The notes: generated from the letters alone by a model not told the origin. Numbered from the stretch's first letter, positions 23,885-32,638 are shown. The stretch is DNA of 64,000 bases from Methylotuvimicrobium buryatense 5G (GCF_000341735.1 NZ_KB455575.1:4720036-4784035); one strand, 5' to 3'. Numbers and translations are program-made.

Positions 23885-26054
23885 TTCTGGTAAAGGCGCG
23901 CCTGCTTATCCTGATCATATCGAGGATTTGCGTGTTCGCTTGATGAACCAGCTTTTTTCGCTTCTTGAAAGTCAAACGCGAACTCGAAGTTTCGCATCTT
24001 CAATCAGCGCTTTGGTGCGCCGTGTCCATGGCGAGATTCTAGAAAATTTTGAACAAGTCCTGGCGCGTATCGACGATCCTGTGACCGTTGGGATGTTCCG
24101 TAAAGCGATCACGGATTGTCAAAGCCTTGATATGGCCTTCGAAAAGCTGGTCGATGAAAGGCAGCGCCAATGGTATAAAAACGGAAAATATTTGAAATCG
24201 GTAGTCGACGAATTGGGTGAAACCACCTCTTATTTGGCTTCGGTGTTGGTTGAAAAGGGGTTGCTCGAACGGCAGAGCCAAGTGTTGGAAAATATTATCT
24301 TTTCGCATGAGAAAGTATCGCAATGGAAAGAGTTTGTTCAGGAGATACTGATCGGTTTTCATGAAATTTTTCCGTTTAACTTTTTCTTTATTGCGTTTGC
24401 CGAAGAGCATGGCTTGTCCTTGTATTTTTATTACATGGGGAATTACTCCGATGCGGCAAAACAAGAAGTTCGCGGCCGTCTTGCCAAAGACATGCTCAGT
24501 CAACTTGGCTTACCGGAGAATGCGTTACTCGATATCGAAGAGTATGAAATTCCCTGTGAGTTTAATTTAATCGATGTCTGCGATATCAAGATGATTACCG
24601 TGCCGGTTCCGGATCAGGCTTACGGTTTGGATGGGCTTTTAGGCATTGCCTATGCATCGGTTAATACGTTAACGGCCCAAGAACAAGCAATCGTTCGTTC
24701 TTTGTTGTCGGTAATGGTGATGGTGGTCGGGTCTAGCAAGGTATTGAGCCGAACGCTGTCCGAATTGGAATATTATTCGATACATGATCCTTTGACCGGG
24801 ATTCATAATCGCCGTTATTTCAACGATATGCTGGAATACGAGATTGGGCGATCGGAAAGGCATAAGCATCAGTTTTCGGTGTTGTTGCTCGATCTTGACG
24901 ATTTTAAGGATATCAACGACTCGTACGGGCATCCATTAGGCGATGAGGTGTTGAAAATAATCGCCGAATCGATTACTTCTCATATGCGCAAGGGTGATAT
25001 TGCAACGCGTATGGGCGGTGATGAATTCGCAATCATTCTGCCGGAAACTTCGCCGGAAGGCGCTAAGGTCGCGGCCGAGTCGATTCGGGCCAATTTGCAA
25101 AGCATTGCGTTCAAAACGCCGACAGGAAAGGGTTTTCATATTACGACATCGGTCGGCATCATTAGTTATCCGCGCGACATGCAGACTGTCGAAGATTTAA
25201 TGTCGGGCGTCGATGTGGCGTTATATAAAGCCAAGGGCTTGGGTAAGAACGAAGTTTGCGAATTCGATGCGGCCGCACATTTGACGCAAATCATGCGCGA
25301 TAGCCGTTCGTTTGTCGAAGATTTACGGTTGGCGCTTCGAGAAGAACGCATCCAGCCTTATTTTCAGCCGATTGTCGATTGCAAAACCGGTGAAGTCTTT
25401 GCGTATGAGTCGGTTGCTCGTTTAATTGAAACCGATGGAAAAATTACAGCCGCCGGTCAGTTCATTGAAACGATCGAAAAATACGGTTTGGGCCGCGAAT
25501 TGGACCGGATAATGGTGCGTAAGGTCGTCGAGGCCAATAAAGCGATTATGCAGACGCAGGGCCGACCGAAACGCTTGTTCATCAATTTATCGGCTCAGGA
25601 AATTCAAGGCCGCGGTATTTTAGGCTATGCGGAGGAGTTATGTGCGCAATTGGAGGTGCCGCCGAGCAGTATCGTGTTCGAAATTCTTGAACGCGACGCA
25701 ATAGGCGATATTACGCATATGGGGAAATTTCTAACCAATCTACGCAAAAAGGGATTTGCATTTGCTTTGGACGATTTCGGGAGCGGTTATAACTCGTTTC
25801 ATTATTTGCGCGAATTACGCTTCGAATATGTCAAGATCGACGGCGCTTTCGTGCGCAATATCGTTAATTCCAAGATCGACCGGGCGCTGGTGCGCAATTT
25901 GTCGAATTTGTGTCAGGAGCTCGATATCCTGACGATCGGCGAGTTTGTCGAGTCCGAGGAAATCTTTGATTTACTGAAAAGCATGGGGATCAATTTCGGA
26001 CAAGGATTTCATATCGGTTTGCCGCTCGATAGTTTGCCGGATAGTAAAATCTGA
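23874..26054 (+). CDS. GAF-like/GGDEF/EAL cyclic-di-GMP protein
   Basis: A protein of 726 residues. The N-terminal helical region covers 1 to about 140. A GAF-like sensor follows at about 145-295 (FPFNFFFIAFAEEHGLSLYF). The GGDEF domain has an intact GGDEF at 381-385 and the inhibitory RxxD site RKGD five residues before it. The EAL domain runs from about 475, where the signature is YESVAR rather than YEALAR, but the metal and catalytic residues are present (NLSAQ, EILERD, LDDFGSG, KIDGAF, EFVE). It therefore looks able to make c-di-GMP, and probably to break it down. It starts inside the end of the di-iron protein gene, so the two are made together and probably interact. Confidence 0.95.
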   Translation: MRHDSGKGAPAYPDHIEDLRVRLMNQLFSLLESQTRTRSFASSISALVRRVHGEILENFEQVLARIDDPVTVGMFRKAITDCQSLDMAFEKLVDERQRQWYKNGKYLKSVVDELGETTSYLASVLVEKGLLERQSQVLENIIFSHEKVSQWKEFVQEILIGFHEIFPFNFFFIAFAEEHGLSLYFYYMGNYSDAAKQEVRGRLAKDMLSQLGLPENALLDIEEYEIPCEFNLIDVCDIKMITVPVPDQAYGLDGLLGIAYASVNTLTAQEQAIVRSLLSVMVMVVGSSKVLSRTLSELEYYSIHDPLTGIHNRRYFNDMLEYEIGRSERHKHQFSVLLLDLDDFKDINDSYGHPLGDEVLKIIAESITSHMRKGDIATRMGGDEFAIILPETSPEGAKVAAESIRANLQSIAFKTPTGKGFHITTSVGIISYPRDMQTVEDLMSGVDVALYKAKGLGKNEVCEFDAAAHLTQIMRDSRSFVEDLRLALREERIQPYFQPIVDCKTGEVFAYESVARLIETDGKITAAGQFIETIEKYGLGRELDRIMVRKVVEANKAIMQTQGRPKRLFINLSAQEIQGRGILGYAEELCAQLEVPPSSIVFEILERDAIGDITHMGKFLTNLRKKGFAFALDDFGSGYNSFHYLRELRFEYVKIDGAFVRNIVNSKIDRALVRNLSNLCQELDILTIGEFVESEEIFDLLKSMGINFGQGFHIGLPLDSLPDSKI

Positions 26055-26066
26055 AGCCGGGTGTTT

Positions 26067-26142
26067 CGATGAAACGCAGTGGGATAGAGGGAGCTGGAGT
26101 TCGAGTCGGCTCTGCCGCTATTCCGTTCCGCTTCATCGAAGT
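26067..26142. terminator. possible shared hairpin between convergent genes
   Basis: TCGATGAAACGCAGTGGGAT and ATTCCGTTCCGCTTCATCGA form an imperfect long stem in the 108-bp gap between the GGDEF-EAL gene and the convergent glycosyltransferase gene. No long T-tract follows, so the terminator role is tentative. Confidence 0.35.
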
Positions 26143-26162
26143 TTAAACGGCTGGCTGCTTGG

Positions 26163-27377
26163 TTACTGAGTATTGTCCTTTTCGACGGCTTCGTCCAAGC
26201 GCTGCATGATGTCGGGGACTGCGCTAATGACTCGGTTCCAGCTTGGCATGAATGGGGTTTCCATTGGGTTGTCGAGAAAAGAATCGCCGGCGCGCATAAT
26301 ATTACGAGTAAACAATTCGACGGTTTTTTCCTCCTGGTGCCGATCCAGCTTCAATCCGTTGATACAGGCATCGTTGTAGTACGCTTCGATCGCATCTAGC
26401 GCGGTTCGGTAATAAGTCGCTTTTAGGGTTCGAAACGTTTCTTTGTTAAAAATTACGCCTTGCGTTGCCAGTTTGCGGTAAATCGCCTTGGCGATGTCTG
26501 TGCTCATTCTGGATAGTCCGAGGCTGGCATCTTCCTCCGATAGCTCTTGATGTTTGTGATCGTAAGCATCGGCAATTTCCACTTGACAGATATGATTGCT
26601 GGAGTGATTTCGGTAGATTTCGGATAGTACGCCGATTTCCAGTCCCCAATCGCTCGGTATGCGGATCTCCTTGAGGCTGTCGACGCGCGTTGCGAACTCG
26701 CCGGACAAAGCATAACGAAAACTGTCCAAATAATTGAGATAATCCATATTGCCGATGACTTGTTTTAGTGCTCTGATCAGCGGCGTGACTAATAGGCGGC
26801 AGACCCGGCCGTTTAGTTTGTTATCGGCAACCCGGTAATAATAGCCTTTGCAGAATTCATAATTAAAGCTGGGGTTGGCGACCGGGTAAAACAGTCGAGC
26901 CGGCAGTTCCCGGTTATAGGTCAATATGTCGCAGTCGTGTAAGGCGACTGCTTCCGCTTGGCGCGAGGCGAGAACATAGCCGTAACAATACCATACGTTG
27001 CGCCCTTTGCCGGGTTCGATCGGCGCCAGTCCTTCTTCGGCAAGCAATCGATCGATCGCTTGCAAATTCGGTCCGTCGTTCCATAGAATTTTATGTGGCT
27101 GCGGCAGTTTGCTGAAAAATTCGCGGGCATGGTTAAATTCGCTACGGTCGGCACGGTCCAAGCCGATGACGATCTGGCTTAAATAAGGAATTTCTCGTAT
27201 TTGCTCGATGATGTTATTCAGTGCCGGACCTTGTAGTTCCGAATAGAGCGAAGGCAATACTAACGCCATTGGTCTCTCTTTGGAAAAGGCCAGTAATTCA
27301 TTCTCCATTTCGGCCAGTCGGTTATGTTGCAGGCGGTGTAAGGTCGTAATCGCGCCGTTTTGAAAAAAATCACTCAT
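26163..27377 (-). CDS. gpgS: glucosyl-3-phosphoglycerate synthase (GT81)
   Basis: A protein of 404 residues from the ATG at 27377 (MSDFFQNGAITTLHRL). A longer frame runs back into the phosphatase gene and is not used. It shows the GT81 features: MALVLPSLYSELQGPALNNI at about 40-60, a nucleotide-sugar region with NDGP, and the metal-binding DxD in ALHDCDILTYNRELPARLF. The enzyme joins glucose from an NDP-glucose donor to 3-phosphoglycerate. The overlapping upstream gene encodes the matching phosphatase, so together they make glucosylglycerate, a compatible solute used under salt stress or nitrogen limitation. Mannosyl specificity cannot be ruled out from sequence reading alone. Confidence 0.85.
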   Translation of the reverse strand: MSDFFQNGAITTLHRLQHNRLAEMENELLAFSKERPMALVLPSLYSELQGPALNNIIEQIREIPYLSQIVIGLDRADRSEFNHAREFFSKLPQPHKILWNDGPNLQAIDRLLAEEGLAPIEPGKGRNVWYCYGYVLASRQAEAVALHDCDILTYNRELPARLFYPVANPSFNYEFCKGYYYRVADNKLNGRVCRLLVTPLIRALKQVIGNMDYLNYLDSFRYALSGEFATRVDSLKEIRIPSDWGLEIGVLSEIYRNHSSNHICQVEIADAYDHKHQELSEEDASLGLSRMSTDIAKAIYRKLATQGVIFNKETFRTLKATYYRTALDAIEAYYNDACINGLKLDRHQEEKTVELFTRNIMRAGDSFLDNPMETPFMPSWNRVISAVPDIMQRLDEAVEKDNTQ

Positions 27378-28194
27378 AGTCGGTTCCTCCGTCGATACGT
27401 TTGAAAATAGCCTCCATCGCTTCGCGCCATCCTTCGGGGGCTTGATGTTGAGTATAGATGACTTCAGCATCAGGTTTATTTACAGCAAGAGATGTGCCTG
27501 ACTTTTTGCGAATGACCGCAGCCAGGTCTGCTTGCTCGAGCATGGCTCTGTCATTTTGGCTATCGCCAAGGGCGATGCTGGTAAAGTCGGTGTCATGTTT
27601 CCGATGATAGAGCTTGATCAGTTGATGCATGGCCTTGGCCTTATCGGTATCTTGTCCTTGCGCATGAAAAAATCGGCCGCCTTTCAATAGTTTTAGCCCG
27701 TTTTCTGCAAGGGCTTTTTCGAATAGTGCTAATTCAGCATTGCCGCCTTGCCAAAGCAGCGGCTCCGAGCCGGTTCTTTGTTTGGCCATCGCTGCTTTGG
27801 TCAAGGCTAAGCCGGTCAGATTGCTGACGGCTTCGAGGCTGAGGTCGGAAAATCCGGTAAAAGGAAAGTGATGCTCGGCTTTAAGCCTCTGCAGGACGGC
27901 TAAAATTTCATCGTAATCCGGGCCTAGGCGAACTTGTGTGAGAGGTGACGTGTAATCGCTAAAAAAGTTAGCCGGAATATAAATAGCAGCCCCATTTTCG
28001 ACCACAAAAGGGTCGTTATTATGGAGCGCTATTCGGATGTCGAGGATTTCGGGCAGCGTTTTGCTGGAATTTAGGATAAGCGGGATTTTATGGGCTGCGA
28101 TTCTTGCAAGAACGCCCTTAGACGGTGCGAATGAGTAGGAGTCATGACCCAATAAGGTGCCGTCAAGATCTGTAAAAATGAGATAAGGATACAT
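27370..28194 (-). CDS. gpgP: glucosyl/mannosyl-3-phosphoglycerate phosphatase (HAD IIB)
   Basis: A protein of 274 residues with HAD motif 1, FTDLDGTL (nucleophile Asp9, acid/base Asp11). Motif 2 is LILNSSKT and motif 4 is IALGDSQNDRAMLEQAD. A family IIB cap lies between them (PFVVENGAAIYIP). The mannosyl-3-phosphoglycerate phosphatase family includes enzymes that act on the glucosyl analogue. Its end overlaps the start of gpgS by 8 bp, which supports coordinated dephosphorylation of the gpgS product to glucosylglycerate. It is the first gene of the two-gene unit. Confidence 0.88.
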   Translation of the reverse strand: MYPYLIFTDLDGTLLGHDSYSFAPSKGVLARIAAHKIPLILNSSKTLPEILDIRIALHNNDPFVVENGAAIYIPANFFSDYTSPLTQVRLGPDYDEILAVLQRLKAEHHFPFTGFSDLSLEAVSNLTGLALTKAAMAKQRTGSEPLLWQGGNAELALFEKALAENGLKLLKGGRFFHAQGQDTDKAKAMHQLIKLYHRKHDTDFTSIALGDSQNDRAMLEQADLAAVIRKKSGTSLAVNKPDAEVIYTQHQAPEGWREAMEAIFKRIDGGTDYE

Positions 28195-28402
28195 AATGGT
28201 GCTGGGTTTTCATGGATTTCCTGTCGGAGAGGATGGGGCATCGGTTAAAAGTCGATTGATAATTCTAACCGTAGAGTTATTGATGAAAATTGTAAAGCCA
28301 GATATTGGCTTCTTGTAATGGTTGCTTTCACCCTAGAAAAAGCATTTCACCATGAAGGTCATGAAGAATTTCCTGATTCCCACGTCGGAGCGATGGGAGC
28401 GA

Positions 28403-28480
28403 GAAAAATTCGGCGCCGGAGTGTCCGTCAAAGGACGCCGTGCATACGTCCATGTAGGCTCTATGACAGCATCCATGCTG
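28403..28480. repeat. family B fragment B7
   Basis: Contains AAAAATTCGGCGCCGGAGTG, then the GTCCGTCAAAGGACGCCGTG core and TACGTCCATGTAGGCTCTAT. Both TATA ends are lost. It lies in the gap of about 300 bp between the gpgP start and the EAL gene end, where no gene is seen. Confidence 0.75.
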
Positions 28481-28495
28481 TTTACGACCCAATCT

Positions 28496-29668
28496 TTAAT
28501 CCCAATCTGCGGTAATGTCGACCAATAAGATGCGGTCGTTATCTAACCGGATTGCCAGGGTTTTACACAGTTGGTCGGTATTAAAGTCCTTGTATCGGGA
28601 TGAAGCGACTGGGCGAGTTGTCGTTTCCGCTTGTTCTAATGCCAGTAGTTGATAAAAATAAGGCCGCCACGACCAATTAAAGCCGATTTGCTTAGGGTCT
28701 TCGAACCATTTTCCGAGTTTGAAATTAAAGTTTGATGAAATTTGCGTGCCTTCATTGTCACATAGATAGAATCGGAGGATGCCGCTTTTTTCGAAAGGTC
28801 GTTCCGCGAGTTCATTTAAATTGAAGTCATGTTGTAGTGCGTCTTGCAATTGAGAGATTAAATCTTTTATTAGGCTAATTCGAGAGATTTTTTTACGTTC
28901 GGTCTCAACTGTTTTTTGTAGAAATTTTTTTCGTAGTGAGGCTATATGGCGACTGTATTTTTCCGTAGGGGCGAAGTCCGGCGTAGCCTCTGAAAATAGA
29001 AAGCCCTGCATGAATTGAGCTCCGCAACGTAGACCGAAAAAAAATTCGTCGTCGGTTTCGATGCCTTCGCAAACAATTTTGCAGCCGTTGAGTTTGCCGA
29101 GCCTGGATAGCAAATGAACGACATCGCTGGCGATGCCGCCTTTTACGGCCATTTTGAATAAGCGCATGTCCAATTTGATAAAGTCCGGTTTAATGGCCAT
29201 GACTCTTTCGAGTTGTGAAAATCCGGTACCGAAATCGTCAATAGCCACTTTTAAGCCGTTTTTGCGGTAAATTTTCACAGTTTCGGCGAGTTTATGCAGG
29301 TCGCCTTGGGTTTCGGTAATCTCGATGATAATGCGCTGGTGATTGATTCCTAATTCATCAATCATGCGGAGTGTGGGTATGGCATGGAGGTTATCGAGTA
29401 AATCCAGCCATGCCGCTGAAATATTGATGGCAAGATAACTGTTACCGGGTAAAAGAGTGAACTTCTCGAGTGCAAGGCGTCTGACGATGCGGTCGTATTC
29501 GATGCGTTCCGTATTGGCGATTTCAGGATCGGAAAAAAGCCCTCCGGCGGACACAATTCGGCGGTTTTCGTCGCGGCGTCTGGCCAAGGCTTCGTAGCCG
29601 ACTATGTTGCCGCTGGCAGCACCGAGAATGGGTTGAAAATAAGGAAATAAAGATCGATTGTAGTCCAT
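28496..29668 (-). CDS. EAL-domain cyclic-di-GMP phosphodiesterase with C-terminal sensor domain
   Basis: A protein of 390 residues from the ATG at 29668 (MDYNRSLFPYFQPILG). The N-terminal EAL domain is complete: EAL at 26-28, NISAAW, EITETQGD, IDDFGTGFSQ, KLD and CEGIET. The C-terminal 150 residues follow a helical linker and look like the PAS/Cache-like EAL-associated domain seen in YkuI (FYLCDNEGTQISSNFNFK, RPYFYQLLA). Such a domain usually senses a small ligand and sets phosphodiesterase activity. All metal ligands that I can see are present, so degradation of c-di-GMP is expected. It is transcribed alone, possibly balancing the GGDEF-EAL protein at 23874. Confidence 0.92.
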   Translation of the reverse strand: MDYNRSLFPYFQPILGAASGNIVGYEALARRRDENRRIVSAGGLFSDPEIANTERIEYDRIVRRLALEKFTLLPGNSYLAINISAAWLDLLDNLHAIPTLRMIDELGINHQRIIIEITETQGDLHKLAETVKIYRKNGLKVAIDDFGTGFSQLERVMAIKPDFIKLDMRLFKMAVKGGIASDVVHLLSRLGKLNGCKIVCEGIETDDEFFFGLRCGAQFMQGFLFSEATPDFAPTEKYSRHIASLRKKFLQKTVETERKKISRISLIKDLISQLQDALQHDFNLNELAERPFEKSGILRFYLCDNEGTQISSNFNFKLGKWFEDPKQIGFNWSWRPYFYQLLALEQAETTTRPVASSRYKDFNTDQLCKTLAIRLDNDRILLVDITADWD

Positions 29669-29937
29669 GTCCGAATATATGAGGTTTGCAGGAAGGGGTT
29701 TTAGCAAAGCCAATATGAACAAGCAATAGTTATACCTATTTTATTAATGTGGACGGTTTTTTTATGCTTTCGAATAAAGATGCGCCATAACCGAAATGCT
29801 TTTTTGCCGATATGGTGCGTTCAACGGTGGCGATGGGCAAAAGTGGTGCGGCGAGTTGCTGCAATGAGAGGGGTTTATCAGAGTAAGCAGGAGTATTGCG
29901 GGCGGGCGTGATGTCGCGGTATGTTTATTTCAGGTAT
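29669..29937. other. intergenic, nothing recognised
   Basis: Between the EAL gene start and the terminator of the small membrane protein gene. It must carry the EAL promoter on the minus strand. No clear hexamers or repeats are seen. Confidence 0.25.
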
Positions 29938-29938
29938 A

Positions 29939-29977
29939 AAAAAACCCCCCGCCTTGTGGGCGGAGGGCTTTTTTTAC
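29939..29977 (-). terminator. Rho-independent terminator
   Basis: CCCCCCGCC and GGCGGAGGG form a GC-rich stem (29945-29967 approximately) with A residues on one side and T residues on the other, so it can act in both directions. It lies a few bases after the stop of the 64-residue membrane protein gene on the minus strand. Confidence 0.85.
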
Positions 29978-29980
29978 GTT

Positions 29981-30175
29981 TTATTCTACGAAAACGTTTT
30001 TAGCCGCTTTTCTTCTTTGTTCTGCGGCTTGAACTTGAGCTTCGCTTTGACCGACAGCTTTGCTTTCAAGATGCTCGGTTTCTCTGCCTTTCAGCAAGAA
30101 TACGCCGATTACTGTGCCAAGAATAAGTGCGCCTATCCACAGCCAAAAAGTATCTTTTTCTTGTGCTTCTGCCAT
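29981..30175 (-). CDS. small single-span membrane protein
   Basis: A 64-residue protein with one membrane helix (FWLWIGALILGTVIGVFLL) at about 10-28 and a basic, helical cytosolic tail rich in Glu/Gln/Ala. A ribosome site (AGAGGAT) stands 6-7 bp before the ATG, and a strong terminator follows the stop within 5 bp, so this is a complete one-gene transcription unit. Proteins of this pattern are annotated only as hypothetical as far as I know. Function unknown. Confidence 0.75.
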   Translation of the reverse strand: MAEAQEKDTFWLWIGALILGTVIGVFLLKGRETEHLESKAVGQSEAQVQAAEQRRKAAKNVFVE

Positions 30176-30382
30176 TTTATTATCCTCTTGTTATTTTAGT
30201 AGTGTTATTAATCCCCTTCTCCTCAAAGGGGGACTCTATAAAAGTCAGTTATAGAGCTTGTTCGCCGAAATTGAATTTCCACGACGGGACAATTTTTAAC
30301 ATGATCGAAGAAACATGTCAAAAACTATTATTAAAAACTTTTATTTTAGTAAGGGAATCAAAAGCTAGAGATTTAACGTGCC

Positions 30383-30588
30383 GGTATACTTCGCGCGGTC
30401 ATTTTAGGGTAATGCTATTTTGTTCGGTAGTAAGGCGCGAAAACAGGGGCATAGCAAGCTATGTAATTTTTTTTGCAAAGCGTCCGCTCCTGCTCACGGC
30501 CCTTACCTACATCCAAGTTAGGTAACGCAGCTACCGGACAAAAGAGCGCGTTAGCTTACCGAAAATGTGCCCGCGCGAAGTATATACC
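30383..30588. repeat. 206-bp element with inverted GGTATACTTCGCGCGG ends
   Basis: GGTATACTTCGCGCGG at 30383-30398 is the inverse of CCGCGCGAAGTATATACC at 30571-30588, apart from a TA insertion. The inner flanks (TCATTTTAGGGTAATGC and its degenerate inverse) also pair. One similar end (CGCGAAGTATATATATC) occurs alone at about 55490. No gene is inside. Its right end is shared with the left end of repeat B8. Confidence 0.6.
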
Positions 30589-30743
30589 CATCGCACTTCA
30601 AATTTCTGCATTGACGCATGGAGGCGCCGGGGTGTTCGGCAAAAGCTTTGACAGCAGGGGGGCTGTCACAGAGCCTACATGGACGTATTCACGGCGTCCT
30701 TTGACGGACCCCCGGCGCCGAAATTTGACCAGCAAAGGGTATA
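30583..30743. repeat. family B full copy B8, forming the 3' end of the GDT1 gene
   Basis: A 161-bp element from TATACCCATCGCACTTCAAA to CAGCAAAGGGTATA. It has the core GGACGTATTCACGGCGTCC. The last 55 bp lie inside the coding region of the minus-strand GDT1-family gene. Confidence 0.85.
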
Positions 30744-31402
30744 TATGCGGTATAGGCTTTATGCGCGGCGACGATTGAAAGCGTAATAAAAATAATGCCG
30801 CTGAGTCTATGGAGCGTCGATAACGGAATTTTTTTCATTAGTGTTCGGCCGGCCAAAACCCCGAGAATCGAAGTCATGGCCAGCGCTACAGTTGAGCCTA
30901 GCCAGACTGCGGCGGGAAGGGTGGTGCTGCTTAATCCCGCAACCGCCAATTGTGTTTTATCGCCGAATTCCGCAACGGCAATTAAAAAAAAGGTCGTGAA
31001 GAAAATCCCGTGTCCACTTTTTTCTTTGATCACTTCATCGGTATCTTCTTCCTCGTTAACTCTCAGCGCATGCGCTCCGAATAGAGCAAATAAAATGGCC
31101 ACGGATGCGGCCACGAGGTATTCAGGCAGCCATTTTGCGATGGCAGCGCCGAAAATGACTGCCAAAGTATTTAACAGCGCAAACGCGGCAATTGCGCCTA
31201 AAATAATTGGCAAAGCGCGATGCCGGGCAGCTAAGGTCATGCAGACTAACTGGCTTTTATCGCCGATTTCGGCGGCTGCAATCAGTACGAAAGAGGTCAA
31301 TGATGCGGTGGAAAACTCGACAATATTATCGGAAAAAAGCAGGCTTGAAATTTGTTGCCACTGCAGATGAATAGAGGCCATGAGTTGATGAATAAAGTCC
31401 AT
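30689..31402 (-). CDS. GDT1/TMEM165 (UPF0016) family cation transporter
   Basis: A protein of 237 residues with the two hallmark motifs E-x-G-D-K-[ST]: EIGDKSQL in the first half and EFGDKTQL in the second. Each half has about three membrane helices, joined by an acidic loop (NEEEDTDEVIKEKSGHG). Bacterial members export Mn2+ or Ca2+. The natural protein should end near SIVAAHKAYTA. The final residues (YIPFAGQISAPGVRQRTP) are encoded by repeat B8, which replaced the original stop. The added tail follows the last helix and may be tolerated. A ZIP transporter gene lies just upstream on the same strand, so both may serve metal balance. Confidence 0.9.
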   Translation of the reverse strand: MDFIHQLMASIHLQWQQISSLLFSDNIVEFSTASLTSFVLIAAAEIGDKSQLVCMTLAARHRALPIILGAIAAFALLNTLAVIFGAAIAKWLPEYLVAASVAILFALFGAHALRVNEEEDTDEVIKEKSGHGIFFTTFFLIAVAEFGDKTQLAVAGLSSTTLPAAVWLGSTVALAMTSILGVLAGRTLMKKIPLSTLHRLSGIIFITLSIVAAHKAYTAYIPFAGQISAPGVRQRTP

Positions 31403-31451
31403 GGATTTATGGAATTAATGGTTTTTAATGTGGGTAGCAGTGAATAGTGTA

Positions 31452-32399
31452 TTAGCCGAGTAAGTTGTCCAAAATCATCATGATGATGAAACCGATCATC
31501 AAGGCAAACGTGGCGTGCCTGGATCTGCCTTCGGAATGGGTTTCGGGAATGATTTCCTCACTGATGACGAATAACATTGCACCGGCGGCGAAGCCCATCG
31601 CAATCGGTAAAACCGGCGTGAAAATCGTAACCATCGTGATGCCTAATAATCCGCCGACCGGCTCTACCAAGCCGGTTAAAGTTGCGATGCCAACCGCTTT
31701 CCATTTGTTGTAGCCCAGACCGACCAGCGGTAATGCAACGGCAAGACCTTCCGGAATGTTTTGCAGAGCAATCGCTGTGGCAAGGATGATGCCGTTTTTC
31801 ATGTCGCCGGATCCGAAACTCACGCCGACCGACATACCTTCCGGAAAGTTATGTATCGTAATCGCTATGATAAACAGCCAGATTTTATTCAAGGAGTTTA
31901 GATGCTGATCGGCAATGCTATCGAAATGAATATGAGGCAGTTTGCGGTCGGCAAAATGCAAAAACAAAGCGCCGGTTATCATGCCTAACGAAGTCACCCA
32001 AAGCCCGTTGCCGGGCCAAATTTGGTTTCCGTAGTCGATGCTCGGCACCAGCAGCGAAAAGGCGGTAGCGGCAAGCATTACGCCGGCAGCCGCGCCTAAG
32101 AGGCTGTTAAATAGATTTCTCGATATTTCGGTAAAGAAAAGGGCGGGTAGGGCGCCGACGCCTGTTGCGAGACCGGCTAGAATGCTCGCGAGAAATCCGA
32201 TGACAACGATTTTTCCGAAAATCAGGTAAAGGCTTCCGAAAACGACAACTTGCGAAGCGGCAAAGAGTCCGATCCATGCCCATAAACGTTGGGTATGAGG
32301 CAATGCCATGATTTTTTGATAGCGGTCGCTCGAAGTGATGGTCTCCCATTGGCGCGAAAAATAATCTTGAAGGGTCGTAGAGAATGCAGATTGTGTCAT
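31452..32399 (-). CDS. ZIP family divalent metal transporter
   Basis: A protein of 315 residues from the ATG at 32399 (MTQSAFSTTL). A longer frame to 32459 is rejected because its first codons lie in repeat B9. About eight membrane helices are seen. The metal path motifs are in helix 4 (IHNFPEGMSVGVSFG) and helix 5 (ALQNIPEGLAVALPLVG), plus a late VISEEIIPETHSEG helix. ZIP proteins of this type import Zn2+, Fe2+ or Mn2+. An N-terminal soluble stretch of about 45 residues is longer than in many members. The GDT1 gene follows 49 bp downstream in the same direction. Confidence 0.9.
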   Translation of the reverse strand: MTQSAFSTTLQDYFSRQWETITSSDRYQKIMALPHTQRLWAWIGLFAASQVVVFGSLYLIFGKIVVIGFLASILAGLATGVGALPALFFTEISRNLFNSLLGAAAGVMLAATAFSLLVPSIDYGNQIWPGNGLWVTSLGMITGALFLHFADRKLPHIHFDSIADQHLNSLNKIWLFIIAITIHNFPEGMSVGVSFGSGDMKNGIILATAIALQNIPEGLAVALPLVGLGYNKWKAVGIATLTGLVEPVGGLLGITMVTIFTPVLPIAMGFAAGAMLFVISEEIIPETHSEGRSRHATFALMIGFIIMMILDNLLG

Positions 32400-32440
32400 G
32401 AGTGCGGTCCGGTTGAGTGGTGTAGAGACAGTTGTAAGAA

Positions 32441-32638
32441 TATACCTTTCGGACTTCAAATTTCGGCGATGCTTAAGAAGGCGCCGGTGTGTTCGGTCGA
32501 TTTTGCTCCTGCAAAATCGACATTCAGGCCATCCATGGCGTTCGCAAAGGCTTTACCAGCAATAGAGCCTACATGGACGTATTCACGGCGTCCTTTGACG
32601 GCCAGCCTGGTGCTGAATTTTGATCTACGACGGGTATA
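32441..32638. repeat. family B full copy B9 with internal insert
   Basis: A 198-bp element from TATACCTTTCGGACTTCAAA to CTACGACGGGTATA. It includes the extra module TCGATTTTGCTCCTGCAAAA and GCCATCCATGGCG also found in B11 and family A. It sits 42 bp upstream of the ZIP start codon, so it may carry or displace that promoter. Confidence 0.85.

Noticed and set aside
24039..24503. 154-codon minus-strand frame
   Set aside because: Shadow of the GGDEF-EAL gene.
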